Origin: Mycoplasma seminis
GTDB taxonomy: Bacteria > Bacillota_I > Bacilli_A > Mycoplasmatales > Metamycoplasmataceae
Reading direction: 5' to 3'
Length of the DNA: 64,000 nt
NCBI RefSeq assembly: GCF_030718845.1
Contig: NZ_CP132191.1
Span: 186,001 to 250,000 of the forward strand
Within the stretch, counting starts at the first letter, position 1. Every line of letters begins with the position of its first letter. A program made the position numbers and the translations under genes. Below the pieces are notes generated by a model that ran no database searches, was not told the DNA's origin, and saw nothing but the letters and a program-made list of their open reading frames with translations. This document shows positions 13,065-24,569 of this stretch, one piece after another.

Positions 13065-13742
13065 ATGAAAGTAAACATTGCTATTGATGGACCTAGTGGT
13101 GCAGGAAAATCAACTATCTCAAAAGAGTTAGCTAAAAGATTAAAATATACATTTATTAACAGTGGAAGTGTCTATAGAGCAATTGCTTATAACGCAAATA
13201 AGCTCGGAATTGAATCACATGATACAGCTAATATTATTAATTCACTTGAAGAAGGAATGATTCAACTTCTTCCAAACGATGTAACAATGCTTAGAGGTGT
13301 GGATATCTCACATGAAATTAGAGCAGATTACATTTCTAAAATCACACCTACTATTGCAAAAATTCCTGAAGTACGTGAATTTGTTGTTTCATTAATTCAA
13401 CATATGACACTTAAACACAAAGGATATATTTGTGACGGTAGAGATACAACATTTAAAATTATGCCGCATGCTGAAGTTAAAATTTTCTTATGAGCTTCTG
13501 AAGAAGAAAGAGCTAGAAGAAGACTTGAACAAAACCAAGCATTAGGATACAACACAAATTTCGAAGAAGTTTTATATGAAGTAAAACTGAGAGATGCTCA
13601 AGATATGAACCGTCCAATTGATCCACTTCACCGTACACCAGATTCAATTTATATTGATTGTACCGAAATGACTTTTGAAGAAGTTATGGATTATGTAATG
13701 AACATTGTTCAAGAACGAGCTAAAGGAGGCACAAATGCGTAA
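13065..13742 (+). CDS. cmk: Cytidylate kinase
   Basis: Cytosolic kinase phosphorylating CMP and dCMP with ATP, part of pyrimidine nucleotide salvage. The P-loop GPSGAGKST is at residues 8-16, and the CMP-binding/lid region contains CDGRDTT and, further on, [10 protein letters not shown]. At 225 aa it matches bacterial Cmk. The ATG at 13065 was chosen because AGGGGAG lies just upstream and the P-loop then falls at its usual distance; an upstream in-frame start would add an unlikely leader. One UGA-Trp occurs at 13491. The last 8 bases overlap the start of der, the common cmk-der pairing, so translational coupling is likely. Confidence 0.96.
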
Positions 13743-15045
13743 TACTATTGCTATTATCGGGAAACCTAATGTTGGTAAAAGTACCTTTTTCAACAAGCTT
13801 ATAGGTAAAAAAGTTTCAATCGTTTATGATGAACCTGGAGTAACTAGAGATAGACTTTATGAAAAAATCGAGTGAGCTGGTAAAGAACTTAAAATTATTG
13901 ATACTGGTGGAATTGAGATTGAAAATAAACCATTCCAAGAACAAATTCAAATTCAAGCTAAAATAGCAATTGAAGAAGCTGATGTTATTATCTTCTTATT
14001 TGATGGAACTAGCGAAATTACTAATGATGATATGTTTATTATGAACATTCTTCGTAAGTCACATAAACCAATAGTTGCTGTTGCTAATAAACTTGAAGAT
14101 AATCAACAATTTGATTATTCATGATACAAACTTGGGGTTGACCACATTTATCCTATTTCAGCACTTCATGGTGAAGGAATCGGGGATGTACTTTCAAGAT
14201 GTGTTGAAGATTTAGACTTTACTGAAGAAGAAAAGATTGAAACATTTAACCTTGCTATTATTGGAAAACCTAATGCTGGAAAAAGTTCATTGCTTAATAA
14301 TTTAGCTAAAGAAGAACGTTCAATTGTTTCTCCAATTGCTGGAACAACTAGAGACTCAGTTAAATCAATTGTTGAAATTGACGGAAAACAATACAATGTT
14401 ATTGATACAGCTGGAATTACTAAGAAATCAAAATTAGTTGAATCTGTTGACCATTATGCTTTAATGAGAGCAATGAATTCACTAGCTGAAGCTGATTTAT
14501 CTTTAATTGTGCTTGATGCTACTCAAGAGGAAGTTTCTCACTTCGATTCACGTATTATTGGATATGCTTTAGAAAACGAAAAACCTATTATCATAGTTAT
14601 AAACAAATGAGATTTAATTGAAAAAGAAACAAATACTATGGCTGAATATGAAAAGAAACTCAGAAACAAATTCCACTTTGTTCCATGAGTTCCATTCGTA
14701 TTTATTTCAGCTAAATATAATCAAAGATTAAATAAACTATATGACACAATTAATATGGTTAGAACTAACTTAGAAAGAGATATTAAACCTGCTTTACTTT
14801 CAAGTTTAATTATGGATACACAATTAATCCAACCTGCTGTTCCATTTAATGGAGGAAGATTAAATATTTATTTTGCAAGACAAGAAAAAGCTAAAATTCC
14901 TACATTTACATTCTTTGTTAATAATAAAAAATACTTACACTTTTCATACCAAAGATTCCTAGAAAATCAACTTAGAAATACTTTTGATTTTAGAGGATGC
15001 CCTATTAAAATGAATTTCAAAAACAAGCAAAACGCTATGGATTAA
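13735..15045 (+). CDS. der: Ribosome-associated GTPase Der (EngA)
   Basis: Tandem GTPase needed for 50S subunit maturation. There are two G domains: the first P-loop GKPNVGKST is near residue 10, the second GKPNAGKSS near residue 180, each followed by its DTGG or DTAG motif. A C-terminal KH-like domain ends near NKQNAMD. At 436 aa it is full length for the family. AAAGGAGG upstream gives a strong ribosome site inside the end of cmk. Several UGA-Trp codons interrupt any standard-code reading. It is followed directly by a strong hairpin terminator shared with the convergent gene. Confidence 0.97.
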
Positions 15046-15046
15046 A

Positions 15047-15079
15047 AATAACACCAGATTAGTTTCTGGTGTTATTTTC
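15047..15079. terminator. Bidirectional terminator between der and the 15059-15451 gene
   Basis: Perfect 12-bp stem AATAACACCAGA / TCTGGTGTTATT with A-rich and T-rich flanks on both sides, so it can work on both strands. The stop codon of the minus-strand gene lies in its loop. Confidence 0.85.
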
Positions 15080-15451
15080 ACGTCATTTTCTTGCTTCGCT
15101 TCTAAATCATCTTAATTTATGAGTGTAAAATGAATAAATCATAAATCTATAATTCAATCTCATAAATTTATTTTGTTTACTGTAGTATTCAAAAGCATTT
15201 TCTCAGTTATTTTCAAGAAACTTTTGTACATGTCTAGTTGCATAGAAATATTGAGCAAATTTAATAGCAATAACAATAAATGCGCAAGCAAATGAAGTAC
15301 CCAATAGAGCAAATGCAGCATTAGAATTATCTTTTACAAGTAATGCACAACCTACCGAAATACAAACGATAGCTGTGATAACAAAAAGTAATATAAGTGA
15401 AAAAGTAACATTTAAAATAATAAGTATTTTTCTATTAAAAGTATCAAACAT
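15059..15451 (-). CDS. Small two-helix membrane protein, 130 aa
   Basis: I do not recognise the family. Reading UGA as Trp, the frame runs from ATG 15449-15451 to TAA 15059-15061. Two hydrophobic helices occupy about residues 10-33 and 43-66; they are followed by an aromatic, basic, Trp-containing cytoplasmic-type tail rich in Lys and Arg. No lipobox is present. The stop lies inside the terminator hairpin shared with der. The architecture resembles the next gene and the protein at 31487-31825, though sequence identity is not obvious. A membrane-bound accessory role is all that can be inferred. Confidence 0.75.
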
Positions 15452-15502
15452 ATTATCAGTTAAATATAACTGCCCCTTTATATTTTTAAACCTAGCACAT
15501 AG

Positions 15503-15907
15503 CTATTTTTGCTCTAATATATCCTGATTTTTAGCATCTCTATAATTTTTGTATTTAGCTGTGAAAAATGCTCCGCAGTAAATAAAGATAAAGAGATTAA
15601 ATCATGATTTCTTACCTTTGCTAAAGTCTTTAGAAAATTCATCTAAAACTGCAAAATCATTATTTAGATGACTTCTGAAGCGTACTCCAGCAATATAAGA
15701 TCAAATTCTATAAGGTAATGAACCTAGTGCAAGTATCCCGAGCCCTGCATAAAATTTTCAATCCAAGGTTATATTAAGATCGGAATCAATTATTTCTGAT
15801 ACTCCAATAATTAATAGTACTGCTCCAATTATCATAAGTAATCATGAAAATGGAAACCAAATATTATGAATTAAAAAGTCTCTTTTAAGTGTTTTGTTAA
15901 AATCCAT
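15503..15907 (-). CDS. Small membrane protein, 134 aa
   Basis: Not a recognised family. The frame runs from ATG at 15905-15907 to TAG 15503-15505 with UGA as Trp. Two hydrophobic segments (about residues 20-38 and 50-70), plus a possible third near residue 105, alternate with short charged loops; the tail is Lys-rich. The preceding minus-strand gene (ymdB-like) ends just before this ATG, so the two are probably in one transcript. It is followed 51 bases later by another small membrane protein of similar size, suggesting a pair. Confidence 0.72.
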
Positions 15908-15908
15908 T

Positions 15909-16721
15909 TTAAACCTCAATGTTAGAAATATTAATTGGTTTAATATTATTACCGTTTTGTTTATCGAATGTAATAATTACACCATTTAGTTGTGTGTTGT
16001 TATCGCTGACTTTGAATCTTTCACGAGCATTGTATCTCATCTTGTGATAAACTTCGTCAAAGTTTGCCCCAATAGCTGAATTCATCGGTCCAGTCATGCC
16101 GGCATCGCAAATAAAGCAAGTTCCATTTGGAAGTACTCTTGCATCATTAGTTTGCACATGAGTATGAGTTCCACACACTGCATCTACTTTTCCATCTAGA
16201 TACAAGGCAAAAACATTTTTTTCACTAGTAGTTTCAGCGTGAAAATCTACAAAGTGAAAATCAGCTTTAGCTTCAGATTCAATTAAGTGATCCATTGCAT
16301 CAAAGAAGTTATTAGCTTGTGATTGTTCCCATGGCGCGAGTAGTTCATTAAAAGTAATCCCCATAATTGAAGTAACTCTTATGGTTAAATCATTTACAGT
16401 AAATATCTTGCTACCTTCCCCTGGATAATTAGGATCAATATTATATGGTCTAATTACATTACTATTATCGATGAATGTTTTAATATCATCGTTAGCTCAA
16501 ACGTGATTTCCCATTGTAAAGGCATTAACTCCGGCTTGAGTTAATCTGTCATAGTCGTTTTTATCAAGTCCTTTTCTACCTGTGACATTTTCACCTTGTG
16601 CAATAACAAAATCAATATTGTTTTGTTTGATTAAATCAGGCAGTAATTTTTCAACAGTTTTTACTCCTGGTTCGCCAAAAATATCCCCTAAAAATAATAT
16701 ATTTAATGATTGTTTTTTCAT
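15909..16721 (-). CDS. ymdB: YmdB-type metallophosphoesterase
   Basis: Member of the TIGR00282/YmdB family of dinuclear-metal phosphodiesterases (in Bacillus, cyclic-nucleotide phosphodiesterase activity). Metal-binding motifs are visible in order: FLGDIFGEPG near residue 12, GENVTGRKG near residue 40, TMGNHVW near residue 67, VDFHAETTSEK in the middle, and CGTHTHVQTND near residue 185. At 270 aa it has the usual length. The start at MKKQSLN (16721) is preferred over an in-frame start 60 bases upstream because the latter adds a leader not seen in the family; no clear ribosome site precedes either. It lies 60 bases downstream of parC. Confidence 0.9.
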
Positions 16722-16781
16722 ATTGTATTTATTATATAGCAATGTATTTAAATACTGCATAAAAAAAGATGTCAATGACAT

Positions 16782-19373
16782 CTATTTCTTCTTGTCTTCT
16801 TCAAGGCTTTTATTAATTTTTTCCATTAAAGCATTCATAGCTGCAGTAGCTGATTCTTGCAAGATATTAATTTGTTCTAAAGTTTTACTTTCAGCTTGAG
16901 TTCTTTCTTTAGAAAATAACATTTCTCCAGCTTTAAAATCAGGTTCAAAGTATTTAATGTTAAATGCTGCTTTATCAGGATTTGCTACATTAATGTGATA
17001 TACCCGAGGTGATTCAGAAGAAACTGGATAAGGTTTAACTTCATCAATAAAAGTTCTTTCTAAGACATCACGAAGCAACATTGTAGTTGAATCATCAACT
17101 TGTGAAATGCTGGTGATATTAAATTTATTAGTATCTTTAAAGACTTGTTTTCCTTTAATGTTTTTAGGCACAAAAGGCAATTTATCAGATTTAATCTTAA
17201 GTAATTGACCATCGTTTGAAAGGAATCCAACTAAAGCATTATTATCTACAGTAGTAAAGTATTTAACTTTATCATTCAATGATAAGTAAACACCTTTATT
17301 TCCTTTAGCTTTAGGTCCATATTGAGCTAAATCATTTTCGCTATATCTTGAAACACAACCGTTTTCAGTTAGAATAATAACATCTCTAGTTCCGTTACAG
17401 ATACTTGCATTAAGCAATTTATCATCTTTTTCCATTGAAATAGCTGTATATGATTTATTAATTCTTGAAACTGAGAAATCTTGTAATAATGTTTTCTTGA
17501 AGTAACCATTTTTAGTCCCAAGTGCAACATAAAGCAGTGAATCTCAGTTATTAATTTCAAAAACAGAAACAACTTCTTCAGCTAGCAAGAAGTCAGCAAA
17601 GTTTGAAAGGTGAGTTCCTAAATCTTTTCATTTTGCTTCTTGTAATTTATAAGCAGGAACAATTAAATAATTTCCAAGTGATGTGAAAATTAAAAGATTA
17701 TTAAGTGAATTTACTTGTCCAAAATAAATTAAATTATCATCATCTTTTAAGTTATAAGTTTCTAAAGAGTTAGAATCAAGCACTCTTTGTGAGAATTTTT
17801 TAACATATCCACCACGAGAAATACCGATATTAAGCATTTCTTCTTTAATTAAATCGGTTTGATTATAACTAAAGTCAAATTCTTCTTCAACTATCTCGGT
17901 ACGTCTAGGAGTAGCGAATAAAAGTTTTAATTGTGATAATTGATCAATTAAATAATCATTGAATTTATTAGGGTCATTTAATAATAAATTAATCTTAGCA
18001 ATTAAATCAAGTAACTCTGCTTTTTCAGCTAAATAAGCTTCTTTATCAGTTCTAGATAAACGGTAAAGTCTTAATTCAGCAATTGCAGTTGCTTGATTTT
18101 TACTAAATCCAAAAACATTCATTAAGTTTTCAATAACTCCAGCTTTTGAACCTTCTGTTTTTCTAATAACTTCAATAACTTGATCAGTGATTTCTGAAAC
18201 TTTAATAAATCCTTCAACAATTTCAAGTCTAAGTTTATGTTTTTCTAAGTCGTAAATTAAAGTTTTAGTTTTAACATCTTTTAAGTGGTTAATATAACAA
18301 TCAATTAACCCGACTACACCAAGAGTTTTAGGTGAGTTTTGCACGATGCAAGTATTGTTGTATGAATAAGTAACTTGTAAGTCTGTTTTTTGGAATAAGT
18401 AAGTTAAAATACTGTTTTCACTAGCATTTAAATCAAGGGTAATTAAAATATTAATTCCTTCACGGTCTGATTGGTCTTTGATTTCTAAAATACCATCAAT
18501 ATCTTTATTATTAATAATGGTATCAATATCAAAAACTAATTTAGATTTAACTACACCATAAGGGATTTCGGTAATTTCAATAAATTTATTTTTACCATTA
18601 GAATGAATTTTGTATTTAGAAAAAAGTCTAATTTTATCTTTTTGATTTCTACCAGTATCAAGAGCTTCTAAAATTCCTTTAGTTCCTCTGATTACTCCAC
18701 CAGTTGGAAAATCTGGTCCTTTAATAAATTTAACCACATCATAAAAATTAGCATGTGGATTTAAAATCCGATAAATAGTAGCATCTAAAATTTCACCTAA
18801 GTTGTGTGGCGGCATTTCAGTAGCCATACCAATTGCTATCCCCATAGAACCGTTTACTAGTAAGTTAGGAAATACTGAAGGAAGTACTGTAGGTTCAATT
18901 TCAGAATCATCAAAGTTAGGAGCAAATTTAACAGTGTCTTTTTTAATATCACCGATAATGAATTCTGAAATCTTAGAAAGTCTAACTTCAGTATAACGCA
19001 TAGCAGCAGCTGGGTCATTATCAATTGAACCGACATTCCCGTGCATATCAAGAAGTGGAAGATTCATTTTTCATCATTGAGACATATTAACCATTGCTTC
19101 ATAAACTGATGAATCACCGTGTGGGTGATATTTACCAATAACATCTCCAACTACCCGAGCTGATTTTTTGTATTGCTTATCAGCAAAAAGCCCAAGCCCA
19201 TACATTGCATATAAGATTCTTCTTTGAACTGGTTTAAGCCCATCTCTAACATCCGGAAGTGCTCTTTGTTGAATAACGTATTTTGAATATCTACCAAAAC
19301 GGTCAGCCATGATTTTATCTAAGGTTTCATTAATGATTTTTTCTGTTACTATTTTTTCTTGTTCTTTCTTCAT
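16782..19373 (-). CDS. parC: DNA topoisomerase IV subunit A
   Basis: A-subunit of topoisomerase IV, which decatenates daughter chromosomes. The winged-helix region holds the catalytic Tyr at residue 127 (AAAMRYTEV). The quinolone-determining region reads [11 protein letters not shown] with Ser88 and Glu92 (E. coli Ser80 and Glu84), the drug-sensitive residues. A tower/coiled-coil region and a C-terminal beta-pinwheel with repeats such as [13 protein letters not shown] complete 863 aa. Three UGA-Trp codons fall in frame. AAGGAG lies upstream of the ATG. Its partner parE is not in the window, although the two are often adjacent. Confidence 0.96.
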
Positions 19374-19469
19374 TCTAATTCTCCTTAAATTAAATGTAAT
19401 ACTAAATATAATTATAATTTATTTAAAAATATCTAAACAAAATATTTATTTTGCCCAAATAAAAAATAT

Positions 19470-19497
19470 TTGATATTTTTCACATTTATAGTAAAAT
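19470..19497 (+). promoter_or_regulatory. Promoter of the 36-aa basic protein gene
   Basis: TTGATA at 19470-19475, a 16-base spacer and TAAAAT at 19492-19497; the gene starts 41 bases further on with AAAAGG ahead of its ATG. Confidence 0.55.
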
Positions 19498-19537
19498 AAA
19501 TTCATAAATTATTAGAAATTAAAGAAAAGGATTTAAT

Positions 19538-19648
19538 ATGCGTAAAGTAGTTAGATTAAAAAACAAATTACGTGCTGAAGCTCGTACAAAAAAACTTGCT
19601 AAAGAACAAGCAAGAGCTGCAAGAAAAGCAGAAGCTGAAGCTAAATAA
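19538..19648 (+). CDS. Tiny Lys/Arg/Ala-rich basic protein, 36 aa
   Basis: ATG 19538 is preceded by AAAGAAAAGGAT, and the frame ends at TAA 19646-19648. The protein is a very basic, Ala-rich single helix: it starts MRKVVRLKNKLRAEAR and ends in repeats of A-R-K-A-E. The charge and size are those of a small ribosomal or nucleic-acid-binding protein, but it is not S21, L34 or L36 by sequence, so it is left unnamed. It has its own promoter and a downstream hairpin with a T-run, so it is a monocistronic unit between parC (divergent) and dnaX. Confidence 0.7.
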   Translation: MRKVVRLKNKLRAEARTKKLAKEQARAARKAEAEAK

Positions 19649-19651
19649 TTC

Positions 19652-19677
19652 AAGGCCAAATAAGGCTTTTTTTATAC
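19652..19677 (+). terminator. Terminator after the 36-aa gene
   Basis: Short GCC / GGC stem followed by seven T, four bases after the stop. Confidence 0.6.
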
Positions 19678-19772
19678 AATTTTGTGAAAATGTGGAAAAA
19701 ATCGTTTAGCCCTATTTTTTAGGGATATTGGTAAATAAATTAATAAATTTAATTTATTTATTTTTAATTGTT

Positions 19773-19778
19773 TATAAT
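19773..19778 (+). promoter_or_regulatory. -10 box ahead of dnaX
   Basis: TATAAT 24 bases upstream of the dnaX ATG; a GGAGGGG ribosome site lies between. No good -35 is seen. Confidence 0.5.
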
Positions 19779-19801
19779 ATTAAAACTTATGGAGGGGAAA
19801 A

Positions 19802-22087
19802 ATGGGTTATAAGACATTGTATCGTAAATACAGACCGAAGACTTTTGAACAAGTTGTCGGACAAGAACATATTGTTAAAACTTTACAAAATGCATTAGAA
19901 AAAAACAAGATTTCACATGCTTATCTTTTCTGTGGTCCAAAGGGAACTGGAAAAACTTCAATTGCTAAAATTTTTGCTAATGTTTTAAACTGTTCGCATA
20001 AAACTGATGTAACTAAAGCTTGTGATTATTGCTTGCAACATGTTAATGATTCACTTGATATTATCGAGATGGATGCTGCTTCAAATAATGGGGTAGATGA
20101 AATTAGAGATCTCAAGGAAAAAATCGAACAAGCACCAATTAATTCAAAATATAAAATTTATATTATTGATGAAGTCCACATGTTAACTAAAAGTGCTTTT
20201 AATGCACTGCTTAAAACTTTAGAAGAACCTCCACTTCATTCAATTTTCATATTTGCAACTACAGATTTACAAAAAGTACCGCTTACCATTCGTTCTAGAG
20301 TACAAACTTATAACTTTAACCGGATGAATGATAAAAACATTATGCACCATTTAGCTAATGTTTTAAAACAAGAAAACATTACATTTGAACCAGAAGCTTT
20401 AAGAATAATTGCAAGACTTTCAAGTGGTGGAATGCGTGATGCACTTTCAATAGCAGATCAAGCGGCTGCTTTTGGAAATAATGAAATTACCTCACAATCT
20501 TTATATGAAAATTTTGGTATCTTATCAACTCAAGAAACAATTAAAATATTTAATTTAATTTTAAGCGCAAATGCTTATGAATTAATTAACAATTTAAATC
20601 AACTTGAACAAAAAGGAATTGACCCTCAACAATTTATTCTTTCATTAATTACTTTAAATAAAGAAAAGATTTTATATTTAAAAACAGCATCAGATTCTTT
20701 ACTGGATGTTTACACTAAAGAAGAACTTGCTTTATTACATGCTAACTTAGAACAGTGCTTTATGCTAGCAGATAGCTTTTATGAAATCTTTATTAAAATC
20801 CAAAGATCACCGTTTCCATTTGAAATAATTCAACTTGGATTATTAAAAATCTCAGAAGAATTTATTAAAACAGGAAATACAGTCACAATTGAAATTTCAA
20901 AAGTGCAAGAAAATGTTGTGCTAAATCCTATAAATCAAGTTGAACCAAAAGTTGAAGTTAAACCAGAAATTAAAATTGAATTTCCACAACAACAAGAGGA
21001 TGAAATTGAAATCAATAATGATGATATTTTAGGTGATTTTAATACACAAAGCCCAGTTGAAGAAAATCCAATTAACACAAGCGATTTTATACCTTCATCC
21101 CAATCTCATACTACTGAAAGTATTTTAAACTTAGTATCTTCAAGTTTTAAATTTGATACAACACCACACTCGATGGAAGAAGAATTACTTGGAGCTAATA
21201 AGCAAGAAGAAATCATTCAATCTAATGATAATAATGATTTAATTAATGCAGTTGATCAAAAAGTTCACAGTTTCTTAAATGCACCAATGCAAGATGCTTT
21301 CTTATCAGATAAATTAATTAAAGAAGAAGATGAAGTATCTCAAATGGATTTATCTTTTGCAAGCGCAGTTGAAGATATGAATAAAACCAAAACAATGGTT
21401 AATGAGATGCTAAATCAAACTAGAGAATTCTTGTTAAATAATAATGAAACAGAAGCAGATCGTAAAGATGTGAATTCTGAATTAGTTGATCAGCAAGCTA
21501 AAACAGGTGAGAAAGAAAACTTAATTTCAACTCGTGAAATTGATTTAAATGTTATTGAAAACATTCCACAAGATACAATTAATGATTTTGCAGCAGCTAA
21601 TAAGCAAACTTCATATGTTGATTTTATTAGAAATAGAAGCATTGAAGAATATGTTAATGATGCAAGATGAATTCAAGCTAATAAAGATTTAAACTTCACA
21701 GCAACTTTTAAAGATAATTTAGCTAACATTGATATGATTGTGCAGTCTAGACCTGAATTTAAGCATTATGCAGATTTATTTAAGCAAGTTAAAATTATGT
21801 TTGGTTCAGATCGCTTCATAGTGCTTACTTCAAATAATGAAGCAGTATTAGAAGAACTAAGTAAAAAAGGTGATGCTGAAGAATTACAAAACTTTATTGT
21901 ATATACTTTTGGAGAACCTTATAAATACATTTATCCAATTCCACATAGTAAAATAATGGAAATACAAAATTACTTAAAACAAAATCAAGGTAATTTACCT
22001 GAAATTGTTGAACCAGAATTTTTAACTGAATTAAAATATCAAGATAACGATGAATGATTTATTAATCGTGCAAATTTATTTAAATAA
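19802..22087 (+). CDS. dnaX: DNA polymerase III subunit gamma/tau
   Basis: Motor subunit of the clamp loader. The AAA+ domain is at the N-terminus: P-loop GPKGTGKTS at residues 45-53, zinc-binding cysteines around ACDYC near residue 80, Walker B DEVHML near residue 125, and SRVQTYNF sensor region. Helical domains II and III follow to about residue 360. A long acidic, low-complexity linker (about 400-600) precedes a C-terminal domain that includes a UGA-Trp near residue 623. Length is 761 aa. GGAGGGG supports the ATG at 19802. It heads the run dnaX-ybaB-recR-tmk-holB-rsmI. Confidence 0.96.
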
Positions 22088-22101
22088 TTAAGGAGCAAAT
22101 T

Positions 22102-22395
22102 ATGAACATGATGTCACCAGATTTCTTAAGAAGAATTAAGACAATGCAAAAAGAGTTAGAACAAAAACAAAAAGAACTTGAAAATAAAGAGTTCGTTGTT
22201 CAAAAACAAGGAATTAAAGTAGTTTTAAAAGGAGACAACTCTATCGTATCAATTGATATTGATGAATTACTTGTTGATCCAGAAGATAAAGATATCTTAC
22301 AAGATCTTTTAACTATTGCAATTAATGAAGGTCTTGATTTAATTAAAGAAGAACAACAAAAATTAGCACCTGCTATGCCTGGAATGCCTTTTTAG
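22102..22395 (+). CDS. ybaB: YbaB/EbfC nucleoid-associated protein
   Basis: Small dimeric DNA-binding protein of the YbaB/EbfC family, usually between dnaX and recR, exactly as here. The N-terminal helix (KTMQKELEQKQKELENK) is followed by a beta-sheet segment (VVLKGDNSIVSIDID) and a C-terminal helix; the tail is Met/Pro-rich (PAMPGMPF). It has 97 aa. AAGGAG lies ahead of the ATG, 14 bases after dnaX. Confidence 0.93.
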   Translation: MNMMSPDFLRRIKTMQKELEQKQKELENKEFVVQKQGIKVVLKGDNSIVSIDIDELLVDPEDKDILQDLLTIAINEGLDLIKEEQQKLAPAMPGMPF

Positions 22396-22404
22396 AAAGT
22401 AATT

Positions 22405-22989
22405 ATGTTTTACACTGATAAAATTAATGATTTTATTGTAAAGTCTAAAAAAATCCCAGGAATTTCAAAGAAGCAAGCTGAAAAAATGATTTATTGAATA
22501 CTTGAAAGTTCAAGTGAAGAAGTAAATGAATTCAGTACTTTGATTACTGAAATCAAGCAACAAACACAATTTTGTCCAATTTGCAGCAACATTATGCAAG
22601 AAAATAAATGCAATATTTGTCATGATGAAAATAGAGATAATATTTTAATGATTGTGGAGAACTTACAAACTATTCAAAAAATCGAAACAGCAGGTTTTTA
22701 TAAAGGAAAATATTACATCTTACCTTTTATGATTGAAAAGGAAACTGATGTAATGAAATATCAAAAAGAACTAGATGACTTAATTAAGTACTCTCGTTCT
22801 TTTAATGAAACCATTTTAGCGATTTCGCCAACACTAAAAGGTGAAATAACTAATCAAATTTTAAAAATAGAATTATCCAACGCCAATGTAAATGTAACAA
22901 GATTAGCAATCGGAATCCCACTGGGTTCTTCATTGGATTATATGGATGAAATTACATTAAAATTTTCGCTTAATAACAGACGAAAATAA
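22405..22989 (+). CDS. recR: Recombination mediator RecR
   Basis: Zn-finger and TOPRIM protein that works with RecO in loading RecA at gaps. The N-terminal HhH region contains KIPGISKKQAEKM with an in-frame UGA-Trp next to it. The zinc finger has Cys57, Cys60, Cys69 and Cys72 (CPIC, CNIC). The TOPRIM fold begins at ILMIVENLQT, and a C-terminal Walker-like LAIGIPLGSSLDYMDE follows. At 194 aa it is near family length. It starts 9 bases after ybaB; no separate promoter is visible. Confidence 0.94.
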
Positions 22990-23002
22990 CAAGGAGCGGC
23001 TT

Positions 23003-23656
23003 ATGTTTATATCATTTGAAGGCCTAGATGGGTCAGGAAAAACAACTTTAACACAAAAATTAGTAGCTAAATTAGGTGAAATGTATCCTAATTTACCAAT
23101 TACATGAACCAGAGAACCTGGTGGAAGAAACATCAGAGAGGCTGAAAAAATCAGAGAAATTATCTTAGATAAGGCTTCTGACCTTTCTCCTGTTGCTGAG
23201 GCTTTATTATACACAACAAGCCGTAGAATTCACTTAGAAAAAGTAATTTGACCAGAATTAAAACAAAACCATTTAGTAGTATGTGATAGATTCGTTGATA
23301 GTTTTTATGCATACCAAGGATTTGCACGTGAATTAGGAATGGCTTTTGCAAAAGGAATTACAAACATTGTTATCGAAAACACAATGCCTGATATTACAGT
23401 ATTTTTAAACTTAACACCAGAACAAGCTAAAGAAAGACGCGAAAGCACACGTCTTGTTGAAGATAGAATGGAACAAGAAAAACTAGAATTCCACCAATTG
23501 GTTTACAAAGGATACTTATCATTAATTGAAGAAGACCCAAAACGTTTCATGATTATTGATGCAACACAAAGCGAAGATGGTGTGCTTCAAGATATTATTG
23601 CAAAATTACATCAACATCCTAAATTTATCGCTTACCTAAAATCATATGCTTACTAG
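23003..23656 (+). CDS. tmk: Thymidylate kinase
   Basis: Phosphorylates dTMP to dTDP. P-loop [11 protein letters not shown] at residues 5-15, the TREPGG motif near residue 37, [12 protein letters not shown] near residue 95, and a lid region with [13 protein letters not shown]. It has 217 aa, full length. AAGGAG precedes the ATG at 23003. The 3' end overlaps holB by 11 bases, so coupling is likely. Confidence 0.96.
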
Positions 23657-24569
23657 TAAAATATTAAATAATATAAATGATTTAGCTTTAAAAGGTAAGT
23701 TAAATCATTTATTTTTATTATATAGTGATAAAAATTACAATTTTGATAGCGACTTAATTAATTTAATTAATGCTATTAATAATACTAGTGATGTTGTGAC
23801 TTTAGAAAACTTAACCCCTAATGTAGTTTTAATTAGTGGAGAAGTTGATAAATTAACTAAAGAAGATTTTGAAAATGCTTTTTACCACTTTTCATTTAAA
23901 AGTGTGACTCAAAATGTTTTTAAACACGATATTTTAATTATTAAAAATATCGAAAACGCCTCAATCAATGCTTTAAACGCAATTTTAAAGTCAATTGAAG
24001 ATCCGAGTGATAATTTAATTATTATCCTAACTTCAAACAATTTAAACATAGTTTTAGATACTATTATTTCCCGTGCTCAATTAATTAGGGTTCAGCCAAA
24101 AAGTCAAGTAGAGATTTTGTCTGAATTACCTAATGATATCGCAAACAGCACAAATGGAAAAATACTTGCTTATTTATTTAAAGAACCAAGTCAAATTGTT
24201 GATAATTTTGATGAATTTAGTAATTTGATACAAATGCTAAAAAATGCAATTAAATCCTCTTTTACCAATGCTGTAGGCTTATTTGATTTTTTAGATGCAA
24301 ATTTAAATAAAGAAAATTCAACAAGTAATGAATTAATTCTTAATTTTATTAAAGAATTACTTTTAGGAAGATTTTCACAAGATATAGGATTAAATGAATC
24401 TGAAACACAAGAAATTAAACAATTGAGAGAAGATTGAATTAAATGTTGTCCAAGAATTTTTAATTTAATTTTAGATATTAATGATTTTGAAGAAAAACTC
24501 TTGCGTCAAGGGATATTTGAATTACATAAGGAAATTTTATTAATCAAATTAATGGAGTATTATGGCTAA
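23646..24569 (+). CDS. holB: DNA polymerase III delta' subunit-like protein
   Basis: Clamp-loader subunit. An AAA+-like fold lacking a functional P-loop is seen, typical of delta'. Recognisable parts are HLFLLYSDKN, the Walker-B-like stretch ILIIKNIENASINALNAIL with KSIEDP, and the sensor SRAQLIRV near residue 140. At 307 aa it is similar to mollicute homologues. It overlaps tmk at the start by 11 bases and rsmI at the end by 8 bases. One UGA-Trp is at 24435. Divergent sequence makes the name rest partly on the dnaX-recR-tmk-holB gene order. Confidence 0.85.

Noticed and set aside
14166-14396. Minus-strand frame opposite der
   Set aside because: Shadow of der on the other strand; no start signal and no recognisable protein.
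19074-19373. Quinolone-resistance mutation in ParC
   Set aside because: Ser88 and Glu92 are the wild-type sensitive residues.
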